This document shows positions 33,810 through 42,089 of a stretch of 42,919 nucleotides of DNA, in pieces. Source of the stretch: Flavobacteriaceae bacterium. Lineage in GTDB: Bacteria; Bacteroidota; Bacteroidia; Flavobacteriales; Flavobacteriaceae. Each line of letters opens with the position of its first letter. Positions within the stretch are counted from its first letter, which is position 1. Where the stretch lies: assembly GCA_002707025.1 (NCBI GenBank), contig PALG01000027.1, positions 1 through 42,919 of the forward strand, read 5' to 3'. The notes beneath the pieces were generated by a model. That model saw only the letters and a list, made by a program, of their open reading frames with translations, had not been told where the DNA came from and ran no database searches. Position numbers and translations under genes: made by a program.

Positions 33810-35561
33810 ATGAAGGAACTAAAGTTTTTAAATAAATATTTTTTCAAATATCGGGGCAGGCTTCTTGCTGGTTTGGCAATTACCGTTGTCGCGACCATCT
33901 TTAAAATCGTGGTTCCTGCCAAAATTGGTGATTCGGTTAATGCTGTAAAAGCTTATTTTGATGGCTCGATTTCGAAAGAAATGTTGCAGTCTGAATTAAT
34001 GACCGACATCCTTTTTATTGTAGGAGCGGCTTTACTTTCGGGTTTTTTCACCTTTTTGATGCGGCAAACCATTATCGTTGTTTCCCGTTATATTGAATTC
34101 GATTTAAAAAATGAAGTTTTTCAGCAATACGAACGCCTTTCCCTTAGCTTTTATAAGCAAAACCGCACGGGAGACTTAATGAACCGAATTAGTGAGGATG
34201 TTTCGAAAGTACGCATGTATGTGGGGCCCGCATTAATGTATGGAGCTACTACCATTACGCTATTTGTCGTAGCCCTTACCTACATGTTCATGATTGCACC
34301 GGTATTGACACTATACTCTATCATCCCATTGCCTATTCTCTCTATTAGCATATATAAACTAAGTGTAGCCATTCACAAACGAAGTACCGTGGTGCAGCAA
34401 TACCTTTCCAAGCTTACCACTTTTGCGCAGGAAAGTTTTAGTGGGATTTCTGTGATCAAAGCCTACGGAATGGAACCTAAAACCAATCTAAAATTTGAAA
34501 CGCTTTCCAACGAAAGTAAAGATAAAAACATCGATCTTGCTAAAGTACAGGCGCTCTTTTTCCCTTTAATGATTTTGTTGATTGGTATTAGCAACATCAT
34601 CGTGGTATACGTTGGGGGAAATCAGTTTATCGAAGGGAAAATTGAATTTGGGACCATTGTTGAATTTCTTATTTATGTGAATATGCTAACCTGGCCTGTA
34701 GCCAGTGTTGGGTTTATCTCTTCTATGGTACAGCAAGCCGAAGCTTCGCAAAAGAGAATCAACGAATTTTTACATGAAGAACCCCAAATAAAGAACCACG
34801 CGTCCCACCCTACCAACATCGTAGGGAAAATCGAATTTAGGGATGTAAGCTTTGTGTATCCCGATACAGGAATTAAAGCATTGAACAAAGTTTCTTTTTC
34901 AGTACACCCGGGAGAAACCCTAGCCATCATAGGGAATACCGGATCGGGGAAGTCTACTATATTGGAACTTATTGGAAGACTCTATGATGTCACGGAAGGA
35001 ACTTACCTGGTTGATGATAAACCCGTGCAGGAAGTTCATTTAAAAAGTTTGCGGGATGCTACCGGCTATGTTCCACAGGATGCTTTTCTTTTTAGCGATA
35101 GTATTAAAAACAATATTAAATTTGGAAAGGCAGATGCAACCGATTCGGAAGTGATTCAGGCAGCTAAAGATGCGGCAGTACATGCCAACATAGAGGATTT
35201 TCAGAAGGGCTATGAAACCGTCTTGGGCGAAAGGGGAATTACACTTAGTGGGGGACAAAAACAGAGGGTTTCCATTGCAAGGGCCATTATTAAAAACCCG
35301 AATATTTTACTTTTCGACGATTGTCTTAGTGCCGTAGATACCGAAACCGAAGAAGCCATTCTTAACAACCTTAAAAAGGTTTCAAAAAACAAGACGACCC
35401 TTATAGTAAGTCATCGTGTTTCTTCCGTGAAAAATGCCGACAGCATACTGGTACTAGAGGATGGAAGGATTCTTCAGCAAGGAGCTCATAATGAGCTTGT
35501 AAACCAAGAAGGCTATTATAAAGAGCTCTACCATAAACAGCTTTTGGAAAAAGAATTGTAA
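33810..35561 (+). CDS. ABC exporter, fused membrane and ATPase domains (MsbA/MdlB-like)
   Basis: A 583-residue half-transporter: six transmembrane helices in residues 1-325, then an ATPase domain. Walker A is GNTGSGKST (about 375-383), Q-loop YVPQDAFLF, signature LSGGQKQ (about 479-485), Walker B ILLFDDCLSAVD, H-loop VSHRVSS. At the catalytic glutamate position (about 504) there is aspartate, as in the degenerate half of heterodimeric exporters such as TM287. This suggests weak hydrolysis alone or a partner encoded elsewhere. The substrate (lipid or drug) is unknown. Diverges from leucine dehydrogenase. Confidence 0.92.
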   Translation: MKELKFLNKYFFKYRGRLLAGLAITVVATIFKIVVPAKIGDSVNAVKAYFDGSISKEMLQSELMTDILFIVGAALLSGFFTFLMRQTIIVVSRYIEFDLKNEVFQQYERLSLSFYKQNRTGDLMNRISEDVSKVRMYVGPALMYGATTITLFVVALTYMFMIAPVLTLYSIIPLPILSISIYKLSVAIHKRSTVVQQYLSKLTTFAQESFSGISVIKAYGMEPKTNLKFETLSNESKDKNIDLAKVQALFFPLMILLIGISNIIVVYVGGNQFIEGKIEFGTIVEFLIYVNMLTWPVASVGFISSMVQQAEASQKRINEFLHEEPQIKNHASHPTNIVGKIEFRDVSFVYPDTGIKALNKVSFSVHPGETLAIIGNTGSGKSTILELIGRLYDVTEGTYLVDDKPVQEVHLKSLRDATGYVPQDAFLFSDSIKNNIKFGKADATDSEVIQAAKDAAVHANIEDFQKGYETVLGERGITLSGGQKQRVSIARAIIKNPNILLFDDCLSAVDTETEEAILNNLKKVSKNKTTLIVSHRVSSVKNADSILVLEDGRILQQGAHNELVNQEGYYKELYHKQLLEKEL

Positions 35562-35629
35562 AGTTTCCTTTGCTTATTTGGTTTTTTTTTAGATTTTTGG
35601 CTAAATCTTAAGAAAAAATTAACCCAACA

Positions 35630-36004
35630 ATGAGTCAGCAATATACGATGGAGAAAGAAGAAATTTACTCGAAAGTGATGCGCGCAGGAAGACGTACTTA
35701 TTTCTTTGATGTACGCGAAACAAAAGCCGGTGATTATTATTTAACGATTACAGAAAGTAAAAAGTTTACCAACGATGATGGTTCTTTTCACTACAAAAAG
35801 CACAAAATTTATCTTTACAAAGAAGATTTCGCCGATTTCAAAGACAACTTGGAAGAGATGATTAACTATATCCTTGACGAAAAAGGAGAGGAAGTCATTA
35901 GTGAAAGACATCAAAAGGATTACAAAAAAGAAGATCACGGAGAAGATGCTATAGAAGCTACTGAAACATCTAATTTTACAGATGTAGATTTTGACGATAT
36001 TTAA
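35630..36004 (+). CDS. DUF3276 PUR-alpha-like nucleic-acid-binding protein
   Basis: A 124-residue protein with the PUR repeat pattern: EEIYSKVMRAGRRTYFFDVRETKAGDYYLTITESKKF, then KKHKIYLYKEDFADFKDNLEEMI. The C-terminus is acidic. Bacteroidota DUF3276 members are single PUR-like domains that dimerise; a Borrelia relative binds DNA and RNA. The start at 35630 is taken over an in-frame ATG six codons later because it is the first in a clean context. A hairpin terminator follows immediately. Confidence 0.92.
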   Translation: MSQQYTMEKEEIYSKVMRAGRRTYFFDVRETKAGDYYLTITESKKFTNDDGSFHYKKHKIYLYKEDFADFKDNLEEMINYILDEKGEEVISERHQKDYKKEDHGEDAIEATETSNFTDVDFDDI

Positions 36005-36028
36005 TCTCTCCTGTTTCTAAAAATTCTG

Positions 36029-36058
36029 AAACCGCCTCTATTTTGAGGCGGTTTTTTT
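36029..36058 (+). terminator. Terminator of the DUF3276 gene
   Basis: Stem AAACCGCCTC (36029-36038) against GAGGCGGTTT (36045-36054), loop TATTTT, followed by seven or more T. The M14 peptidase starts only 30 bases later. Confidence 0.93.
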
Positions 36059-36083
36059 ATCTTTAGACTTTAAGAAAAAAGCT

Positions 36084-38612
36084 ATGCAAAAAACCAACAT
36101 TCTATCTTTCCTCTTTTTAGTATCTATCATCACTTTAGGCTGGGCCCAAGAAAATGAGCTTACCTTAGACTACTATCTGCCCAGTGACGTAACCTATAAT
36201 CCCAATATCCCTACCCCTAAGGAGGTTATAGGGCATGAAGTCGGCGAATGGCATGTTACCCATGATAAGTTAGTACATTATATGTACCAATTGGCAGAAG
36301 CTAGCAACAGGATTTCTATTGAAAATAGAGGGACGACTTTTGAAGGAAGACCTATTTTGTTACTTACCATTACTGCTCCTTCAAACCACCAAAACCTGAA
36401 AAGTATCAGGAAACAACATGTAGCACTTACTGAAAAGGGTGCTGAAAACACCACCACCACCAATTTGCCGATCGTAGTGTATCAAGGCTTTTCCATTCAT
36501 GGAAATGAACCTAGTGGTGCCAATGCATCGCTAGCGGTCGCATATTATTTGGCCGCGGCTGAAGGAGCAAAAGTGGACGAACTATTGCAAAACACGGTCA
36601 TTTTATTTGATCCTTCCTTTAATCCCGACGGACTTCAACGGTTTTCTACATGGGCCAATATGCATAAAGCCGAAAATTTGAATCCAGACCCCAACGATCG
36701 GGAGTATAACGAAGTATGGCCGGGCGGGAGAACGAATCATTATTGGTTTGACCTCAACCGGGACTGGCTTCCGGTGCAGCTCCCGGAAAGTAGGGCCCGC
36801 TTGACCACTTTTCATAACTGGTACCCCAATATATTGACTGATCACCACGAGATGGGTACCAATGCTACCTTTTTCTTTCAACCTGGAATCCCTTCCCGAA
36901 CACATCCGTTAACCCCAAAGAAAAATCAGGCGCTTACAGCTGCCATTGGTAAGTTTCATGCAAAAGCATTTAACAAGATTGGAAGTTTGTATTATTCCGA
37001 AGAAAACTACGACGACTTTTACTACGGAAAGGGTTCTACCTTCCCTGATATTAATGGTGCCATAGGGATTTTGTTTGAGCAAGCTTCTTCCCGCGGTCAT
37101 GCTCAGGAAAGCGATAACGGGATCCTAACCTTCCCTTTTACCGTTCGAAACCAGTTTACGGCAGCGCTCTCAACACTTGAAGCAGCGGTAAATATGCGTA
37201 CCGAACTTTTAGAGTATCAGAAATCGTTTTATGCCAATGCCCGAAATGAAGTCGCTAAAAATAACAATGTAATCGTTTTTGGGGATGAAAAGGATGCGGC
37301 TAAAACCTACCATTTGGCGGAGATCCTGAAAAGACATAAGGTGAAATTTTACGAGTTAGCCGAAGATTATACCTCCAACGGAAAAAACTTTAAAAAGGGA
37401 TATGCCTATGCCGTACCTAAAAATCAAAAGCAGTCCCGCCTTATCAATGCTATGTTTGAAAAGAGAACAACGTTTACGGATAGTCTGTTCTACGATATTA
37501 GCGCTTGGACTTTTCCCTTGGCCTTTAACTTGGATTATGAAGAAACGGGTCGTTCAAAAATGGGATCGGAAGTAACCGACCTTCAGTTTAAGACTCCTAC
37601 GCTCCCCCAACCCAATGCGTATGCCTATCTTATGGAATGGCATGAATATTATGCCCCGAAAGCCTTAAACCATTTGTTGGAAAAAGAGGTAAGGGTTAAA
37701 GTAGCCATGCAACCCTTTTCAGTGGAAGGGAAAGACTATGACTATGGGACCCTAATGATTCCTATGCAGAATCAAAAAATGGAAGCTGGCGAATTGTTCA
37801 GTCTCATGAAATCTGTAGCAGAAGAATGTCATATAAACATTACTTCTGTAAGTACCGGGCTTACCACAGGAATCGATTTAGGGAGTAGTGAATTTGAAAC
37901 CGTTCACAAGCAAAAAGTAGCTATTTTGGTGGGCTTCGGAATGAATCCCTACGATGCTGGGGAAGTATGGCACCTTTTCGACACCCGATATAACATGAAA
38001 ATAACGAAGTTGGATGTAAACTACCTTCAATGGTATGACCTCAATACATATACCGACATTATTATCCCTCCTACCTGGGGTCCTGGGCCCGATACTGCGG
38101 CTGCCAAAAAGATTGAAGACTGGGTGAAAGACGGAGGAACTTTAATTGCGTATCAAAATGCCGGAAGATGGTTGGACCGAAACGATCTAGCAAAGCTTTC
38201 TTTTAAAAAACGAAAGGATACAGCGACCAATATCAGTTTTGAGCAACGAAGGAATTTTAGAGGGGCGCAAGTTATAGGTGGGGCTATTTTTGAAGCTACC
38301 CTGGATCGCTCCCACCCCATTGCCTTTGGTTATAAAAACAAGCAAATACCGCTTTTCCGTGATTCTGATTTGTTTTTGGAGCCCGATGTGAATAGTTACA
38401 ACAATCCTATTACGTATACTTCGAGCCCGTTGTTAAGTGGTTATATTTCTGAAAAGAATTTATCCTTACTAAAAAACACTTCGGCCTTAAAAGTGCAGAA
38501 TAAAGGTCGTGGAACCATTATCTATTTCACAGACAACACCAATTTTAGGGCCTTTTGGTACGGCACAAATAAATTATTGATGAATGCCATTTTCTTTGGG
38601 GAAGAGATGTAG
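36084..38612 (+). CDS. Secreted M14-family zinc carboxypeptidase with C-terminal extension
   Basis: An 842-residue exported protein (signal MQKTNILSFLFLVSIITLGWAQ). The M14 zinc site is visible: SIHGNEPSG (His about 139, Glu 142) and ILTDHHEMG (His about 254 or 255). The catalytic glutamate lies in ILFEQASSRG (about 332). Residues 380-842 are an additional region; about 620-720 looks like a class I glutamine amidotransferase-like or DJ-1-like fold (VAILVGFGMNPYDAGEVWHLFD ... DWVKDGGTLIAYQNAGRWL). This layout matches large Bacteroidota M14 peptidases annotated as zinc carboxypeptidases. No type IX sorting tail is seen at the C-terminus. Confidence 0.9.
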   Translation: MQKTNILSFLFLVSIITLGWAQENELTLDYYLPSDVTYNPNIPTPKEVIGHEVGEWHVTHDKLVHYMYQLAEASNRISIENRGTTFEGRPILLLTITAPSNHQNLKSIRKQHVALTEKGAENTTTTNLPIVVYQGFSIHGNEPSGANASLAVAYYLAAAEGAKVDELLQNTVILFDPSFNPDGLQRFSTWANMHKAENLNPDPNDREYNEVWPGGRTNHYWFDLNRDWLPVQLPESRARLTTFHNWYPNILTDHHEMGTNATFFFQPGIPSRTHPLTPKKNQALTAAIGKFHAKAFNKIGSLYYSEENYDDFYYGKGSTFPDINGAIGILFEQASSRGHAQESDNGILTFPFTVRNQFTAALSTLEAAVNMRTELLEYQKSFYANARNEVAKNNNVIVFGDEKDAAKTYHLAEILKRHKVKFYELAEDYTSNGKNFKKGYAYAVPKNQKQSRLINAMFEKRTTFTDSLFYDISAWTFPLAFNLDYEETGRSKMGSEVTDLQFKTPTLPQPNAYAYLMEWHEYYAPKALNHLLEKEVRVKVAMQPFSVEGKDYDYGTLMIPMQNQKMEAGELFSLMKSVAEECHINITSVSTGLTTGIDLGSSEFETVHKQKVAILVGFGMNPYDAGEVWHLFDTRYNMKITKLDVNYLQWYDLNTYTDIIIPPTWGPGPDTAAAKKIEDWVKDGGTLIAYQNAGRWLDRNDLAKLSFKKRKDTATNISFEQRRNFRGAQVIGGAIFEATLDRSHPIAFGYKNKQIPLFRDSDLFLEPDVNSYNNPITYTSSPLLSGYISEKNLSLLKNTSALKVQNKGRGTIIYFTDNTNFRAFWYGTNKLLMNAIFFGEEM

Positions 38613-38651
38613 GTAACTTCTATTTCGTTTTTCTAAGCTTTGGTAAAACCC

Positions 38652-38659
38652 TATCTTTG
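38652..38659 (+). promoter_or_regulatory. Putative -7 element of the SulP gene
   Basis: TATCTTTG, an exact TAnnTTTG match, lies 22 bases before the ATG at 38681 that I take as the start. It overlaps an alternative upstream start at 38657, which argues against that start. Confidence 0.5.
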
Positions 38660-38680
38660 CCGCTTTTTGAAAGCAAAACC

Positions 38681-40297
38681 ATGTTACAGAAGACCCTACA
38701 AAACTTTACCCAAAATCCGAAGAACGATATTCTTTCCGGATTAACCGTGGCGCTTGCCTTGGTGCCGGAAGCCGTAGCTTTTGCCTTTGTGGCTGGAATA
38801 GATCCTTTGGTAGGACTTTACGGTGCTTTTATGATGGGTATCGTTACCTCCCTGTTTGGAGGCCGCCCAGGAATGATTAGTGGCGCTACAGGAGCCATGG
38901 CCGTAGTCATGGTGCATCTTATTCAAGAAGGGAACGAAGTAGGCCTCACACTGGAAACCCCTGTAGAAAACCTGGGCCTGCAATGGTTGTTTATTACCCT
39001 TCTCTTTGTGGGACTCATACAAATATTGGCTGGGGTCCTAAAACTAGGAAAGTTTGTACGGCTTATCCCCCACCCTGTAATGATGGGGTTTGTAAATGGA
39101 TTGGCCATTGTGATTTTTCTTTCACAATTAGGCATGTTTAAAGAAACCGTAGACGGAGAAACCCAATGGATTCAAGGAATGGAGCTATGGACCATGCTGG
39201 GCTTGATAGCCCTAACCATGGGAATCATGTTTGGCTTGCCCAAACTTACCAAAAAAGTACCTGCGGCCCTCACAGCGATTATTGTAGTGGCGTGCATCAC
39301 CATTTTTGGTCACTTGGACGTAAGTACCGTAGGCTCTTTTATCCGTGAAGGGGGCGGTGAAGGGTTAAAAGGTTCTTTACCTAGTTTTCAATGGGGGTTA
39401 TTTGAGCTATCTGAAACGCTAAATGGCCATTGGGACCTTATTTTCTCTACGGCCTTTATCCTTGCTGCTGTAGGGCTTATCGAATCGCTCATGACCCTTA
39501 ACCTTATCGATGAACTTACCGAAACAAGGGGAAGTGGAAACCGCGAATGCGTCGCGCAAGGGGGTGCCAATATTTTAAACGGACTCTTTGGCGGAATGGG
39601 GGGTTGTGCCATGATAGGACAATCGATTATTAATGTCACTTCTGGTGGACGCGGAAGACTCTCGGGTGCGGTAGCAGCCATTGCGCTGTTGTGCTTTATC
39701 CTTTTTGCTGCCCCGCTTATAGAACAGATTCCCATTGCGGCTTTGGTAGGGGTGATGTTTATGGTGGTAATTGGTACATTTGCTTGGAGTAGCTTCCGAA
39801 TCCTGCATAAAATCCCTTTATCTGATGCGATTGTACTCATTGCGGTTTCGGCTATTACCGTTTGGAAGGATTTGGCCATTGCCGTGATTGCAGGGGTCAT
39901 TATTTCGGCTTTGGTGTTTGCTTGGAAGAATGCAACCATGATCCGTGCCCGAAAACGCCTGAAAGAGGATGGTACCAAAGTGTATGAGATTTGGGGACCG
40001 TTATTTTTTGGTTCCACGACCCACTTTAATAGTAAGTTTACGGTTTCAGAAGATCCTGAAAAAGTGGAAGTGGATTTTATGGAATCGAAAGTGACCGATC
40101 ATTCGGGGGTGGAAGCGCTTCGGAATCTAGCCAATAAATATTTAGAACAGGGTAAACAGATCAAGTTTACCCACCTAAGTCCCGATTGTAAGGCGTTGTT
40201 ACTGAAGCGAAATCCGGAGTTTGAGGAAGTGATCGAAGCGGCTATTGACGATCCACGGTATTATGTCGTAACCGATACGCTGGACGAAGAGGTTTAA
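38681..40297 (+). CDS. SulP-family anion transporter with STAS domain
   Basis: About 538 residues when started at the ATG at 38681 (MLQKTLQNFTQNPKNDILSG); a start at 38657 would lie in the -7 element. The N-terminal SulP signature is LTVALALVPEAVAFAFVAG, followed by GLYGAFMMGIVTSLFGGRPG. About ten to twelve transmembrane segments follow, and the C-terminal cytoplasmic STAS domain (about 440-530) shows VTDHSGVEALRNLANKY. The family transports sulfate, bicarbonate or other anions; the substrate is undecided. It ends one base before the convergent small gene. Confidence 0.92.
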   Translation: MLQKTLQNFTQNPKNDILSGLTVALALVPEAVAFAFVAGIDPLVGLYGAFMMGIVTSLFGGRPGMISGATGAMAVVMVHLIQEGNEVGLTLETPVENLGLQWLFITLLFVGLIQILAGVLKLGKFVRLIPHPVMMGFVNGLAIVIFLSQLGMFKETVDGETQWIQGMELWTMLGLIALTMGIMFGLPKLTKKVPAALTAIIVVACITIFGHLDVSTVGSFIREGGGEGLKGSLPSFQWGLFELSETLNGHWDLIFSTAFILAAVGLIESLMTLNLIDELTETRGSGNRECVAQGGANILNGLFGGMGGCAMIGQSIINVTSGGRGRLSGAVAAIALLCFILFAAPLIEQIPIAALVGVMFMVVIGTFAWSSFRILHKIPLSDAIVLIAVSAITVWKDLAIAVIAGVIISALVFAWKNATMIRARKRLKEDGTKVYEIWGPLFFGSTTHFNSKFTVSEDPEKVEVDFMESKVTDHSGVEALRNLANKYLEQGKQIKFTHLSPDCKALLLKRNPEFEEVIEAAIDDPRYYVVTDTLDEEV

Positions 40298-40298
40298 C

Positions 40299-40604
40299 TT
40301 AATGCTGGATCTTCAGTTTTTCGATCATCTCTTCGGGAACACTACTGGTTTCCGCACTATAGGAATCGACCAATAGGCCTTTCTTACCATCGTTGGTTTC
40401 AATAACGTAAAGAATGGAACTATCTGATGGATTGGTCATGCCTTCAAAACGGAAGTATTTTACCACTTCCAGCTGTTCGGCTTTCCAAGTAGCTTGTGCA
40501 CTTTTCGATTCAATGCCTTCGGCATGTAGGTTGAAATCTTCTGTGTATCCTTGTTTCTGAAGGTCGTAAATGGCTTTTGATAAAGTATCGTATGTCTTTT
40601 CCAT
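40299..40604 (-). CDS. Small conserved Bacteroidota protein of unknown function
   Basis: A 101-residue cytoplasmic protein beginning MEKTYDTLSKAIYDLQKQGY. Bacteroidota genomes carry many relatives, some named phosphoribosylpyrophosphate synthetase in databases; nothing here supports that activity, because it lacks the PRPP synthetase length and motifs. Middle segment YFRFEGMTNPSDSSILYVIE and a Gly/Ser-containing GKKGLLVDSYS are the likely core. It converges with the SulP gene with a single base between the stops and no terminator. Confidence 0.75.
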   Translation of the reverse strand: MEKTYDTLSKAIYDLQKQGYTEDFNLHAEGIESKSAQATWKAEQLEVVKYFRFEGMTNPSDSSILYVIETNDGKKGLLVDSYSAETSSVPEEMIEKLKIQH

Positions 40605-40697
40605 GATGTAGTATTTTCAAAAAAGGTACTTGGATTCCTTCGGAAAAACAAAACTTTAGCATTTCTTTAGGTGTAACATTCTTCCCTAAATTTCTAC

Positions 40698-40705
40698 TAA
40701 CTTTG
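40698..40705 (+). promoter_or_regulatory. Putative -7 element of the thioredoxin-like gene
   Basis: TAACTTTG, an exact TAnnTTTG match, lies 12 bases before the ATG at 40718, which gives a very short leader. No -33 element is evident. Confidence 0.45.
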
Positions 40706-40717
40706 TAAAAAGTATTT

Positions 40718-41275
40718 ATGGCACGTACTCCTTCCAATATGCTCCCATTGGGCACCAAAGCCCCTAATTTCAAATTACTGGATACCGTAAGCAAGGAATT
40801 TTTTAGTCTGGACCAATTAAAAGGCGAAAAGGGTACGGTCGTTATGTTTATCTGTAACCACTGCCCGTTCGTAAAACACGTAAATGAAGAGCTGGTACGA
40901 ATTTGTAACGATTATCGCGTTACTGGTTTTGGGTTTGTTGCCATAAGCAGCAACGATGTGGAAAAATACCCCGAAGATGGTCCGGTGGAAATGTACCGTA
41001 CGGCACAAAAACACAAGTATCCCTTCCCCTATTTGTTTGATGATACCCAAGCGGTGGCCAAAGCATACGATGCGGCCTGCACCCCCGATTTCTACTTGTT
41101 TGATGCCGATTTAAAATTGGTGTACCGTGGCCAGTTGGATAATTCGCGCCCTGGAAATGGCATTCCCTTAAACGGAAGGGACCTGCGGGAAGCGATGGAC
41201 AATATCCTAAACAACCATCCGCAACGCGAGGATCAGAAACCGAGCATAGGATGCAATATTAAATGGCGGGAATAA
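40718..41275 (+). CDS. Thioredoxin-family (AhpC/TSA-like redoxin) protein
   Basis: A 185-residue cytoplasmic protein. It opens MLPLGTKAPNFKLLDTVS, a typical peroxiredoxin/redoxin start, and carries FICNHCPFVKHVNEEL with a CxxC pair at about 46 and 49. The cis-Pro segment is CTPDFYLFD. The spaced CNHCPF is the mark of a distinct redoxin subfamily common in Bacteroidota and proteobacteria whose substrate is unknown. No signal peptide. It is the last gene before a long non-coding stretch. Confidence 0.88.
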   Translation: MARTPSNMLPLGTKAPNFKLLDTVSKEFFSLDQLKGEKGTVVMFICNHCPFVKHVNEELVRICNDYRVTGFGFVAISSNDVEKYPEDGPVEMYRTAQKHKYPFPYLFDDTQAVAKAYDAACTPDFYLFDADLKLVYRGQLDNSRPGNGIPLNGRDLREAMDNILNNHPQREDQKPSIGCNIKWRE

Positions 41276-41383
41276 AGCTTATTTTTTATTTCTACTATTG
41301 TCCATAGCCTCTTTTCCTTTTCATTTTTATGTATTATGACTTTTATCTCCCTAAAAGGACCCTAAGTAACCTTTCAGTGGAAG

Positions 41384-41480
41384 GTAACTGGACTATAAGT
41401 GGAGTATAACTGGAAGTAAAGCCGAAGTTAACCCGAAGTAAAGTGGGAGTAAAGCCGAAGTAATAGGGAGTAAAATGTTT
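41384..41480 (+). repeat. Degenerate tandem repeat of about 11 bp
   Basis: GTA-containing units start at about 41384, 41404, 41416, 41427, 41438, 41449, 41460 and 41470. The typical unit is GTAAAGCCGAA, with variants such as GTTAACCCGAA and GTAAAGTGGGA. Spacing is 10-12 bp from 41404 onward, about one DNA turn. Confidence 0.75.
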
Positions 41481-41490
41481 GGTAAAAAAT

Positions 41491-41590
41491 GACTAAATGT
41501 GGGAAAAAGTGCCCTAAAACGGAAAAAAGTGCCCAAAAGTGCCTTTTTTGTCCCTAAAGTGGAAAATAGTGTCTAAATGTTCCCTTAACA
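41491..41590 (+). repeat. Irregular array of AAAAGTGCC-like words
   Basis: Short words such as AAAAAGTGCCC, AAAAAAGTGCCC and AAAAGTGCC recur without fixed spacing between about 41491 and 41590, continuing the A-rich and GTG-rich style of the 11-bp array. Confidence 0.55.
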
Positions 41591-41614
41591 GCTCTTCTTA
41601 TTTTGGTTTTCAAA

Positions 41615-41674
41615 CTCCCCTCCCCAAGCTGGGTGCTTGGGGTACCCCTCTTTGTCTAAAGAGGGGAGCTTTTT
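41615..41674 (+). repeat. Two adjacent GC-rich hairpins with an alternative pairing
   Basis: CCCCAAGC (41622-41629) pairs with GCTTGGGG (41635-41642), and CCCCTCTTT (41645-41653) with AAAGAGGGG (41658-41666), followed by AGCTTTTT. CTCCCCTC at 41615-41622 can instead pair with GAGGGGAG at 41661-41668, so two mutually exclusive folds exist. The second could act as a terminator, but it lies about 370 bp after the last gene. Confidence 0.7.
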
Positions 41675-41699
41675 GAATGGATTTTTTGGTCTATTACCA

Positions 41700-42000
41700 T
41701 TTCTTTGTTTGTTTTCTTTCTATTCTTTTTGCCATTGACGCAAAAAGAAACAAAAAGGTCTAGAAGGAATGAAGGAAGCTTTTTATTGTTCATTTTCTTT
41801 GCTTGTCCAAAGAAAACGAACCAAAAGAAAAGACCCCTTCGCTGAGGAATTTTTGCCGTTGGCAAAACCGCTCGAAAACTCCGCGTCGCTTTGCTCCTGT
41901 TCTCGGAGCTTTTCTTCGCATATTCTGCACCTCAGGTTTTCTAATACTCTTATTTCTGACATTCCTTCGGGTTGACTTCCATTCAACAAATTGGAAAAAT
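41700..42000 (+). repeat. Candidate dispersed non-coding element, copy 1
   Basis: Core palindrome TTCTTTTTG (41723-41731) and CAAAAAGAA (41741-41749) with a 9-base loop CCATTGACG, followed by AACAAAAAGGTCT. Further right are short inverted pieces such as TTTTTGCCGTTGGCAAAA (about 41850-41868). Similar TTCTTTTTG-CATTG-CGC words recur at 42707, so it may be a repeat family of the genome. Confidence 0.55.
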
Positions 42001-42089
42001 AATTGGCTGTGAGTCACGAAGAACAGGGCCCGGAGTCGAAGTTAAGGTGCTGGTTATTCCATAATAAACTTCATTTCTTCGGACTTATC

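Larger units (their letters stand above)
41276..42089. other. 814-bp non-coding stretch with repeats and hairpins
   Basis: No open frame here has a plausible composition or start; the small frames on both strands around 41656-42017 overlap each other and are low-complexity. From left to right it holds a degenerate array of about 11 bp period (41384-41480), a run of AAAAGTGCC-like words (41491-41590), two GC-rich hairpins (41615-41674), and a palindrome-cored element (about 41700-42000). Confidence 0.8.

Noticed and set aside
38657-38680. Upstream ATG-like start for the SulP transporter
   Set aside because: It lies inside the likely -7 promoter element, and the downstream ATG at 38681 gives a normal family N-terminus.
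41656-42017. Small open frames on both strands in the structured non-coding region
   Set aside because: They overlap one another on both strands, have biased Lys/Phe/Ser-rich composition and fall on palindromic repeats.
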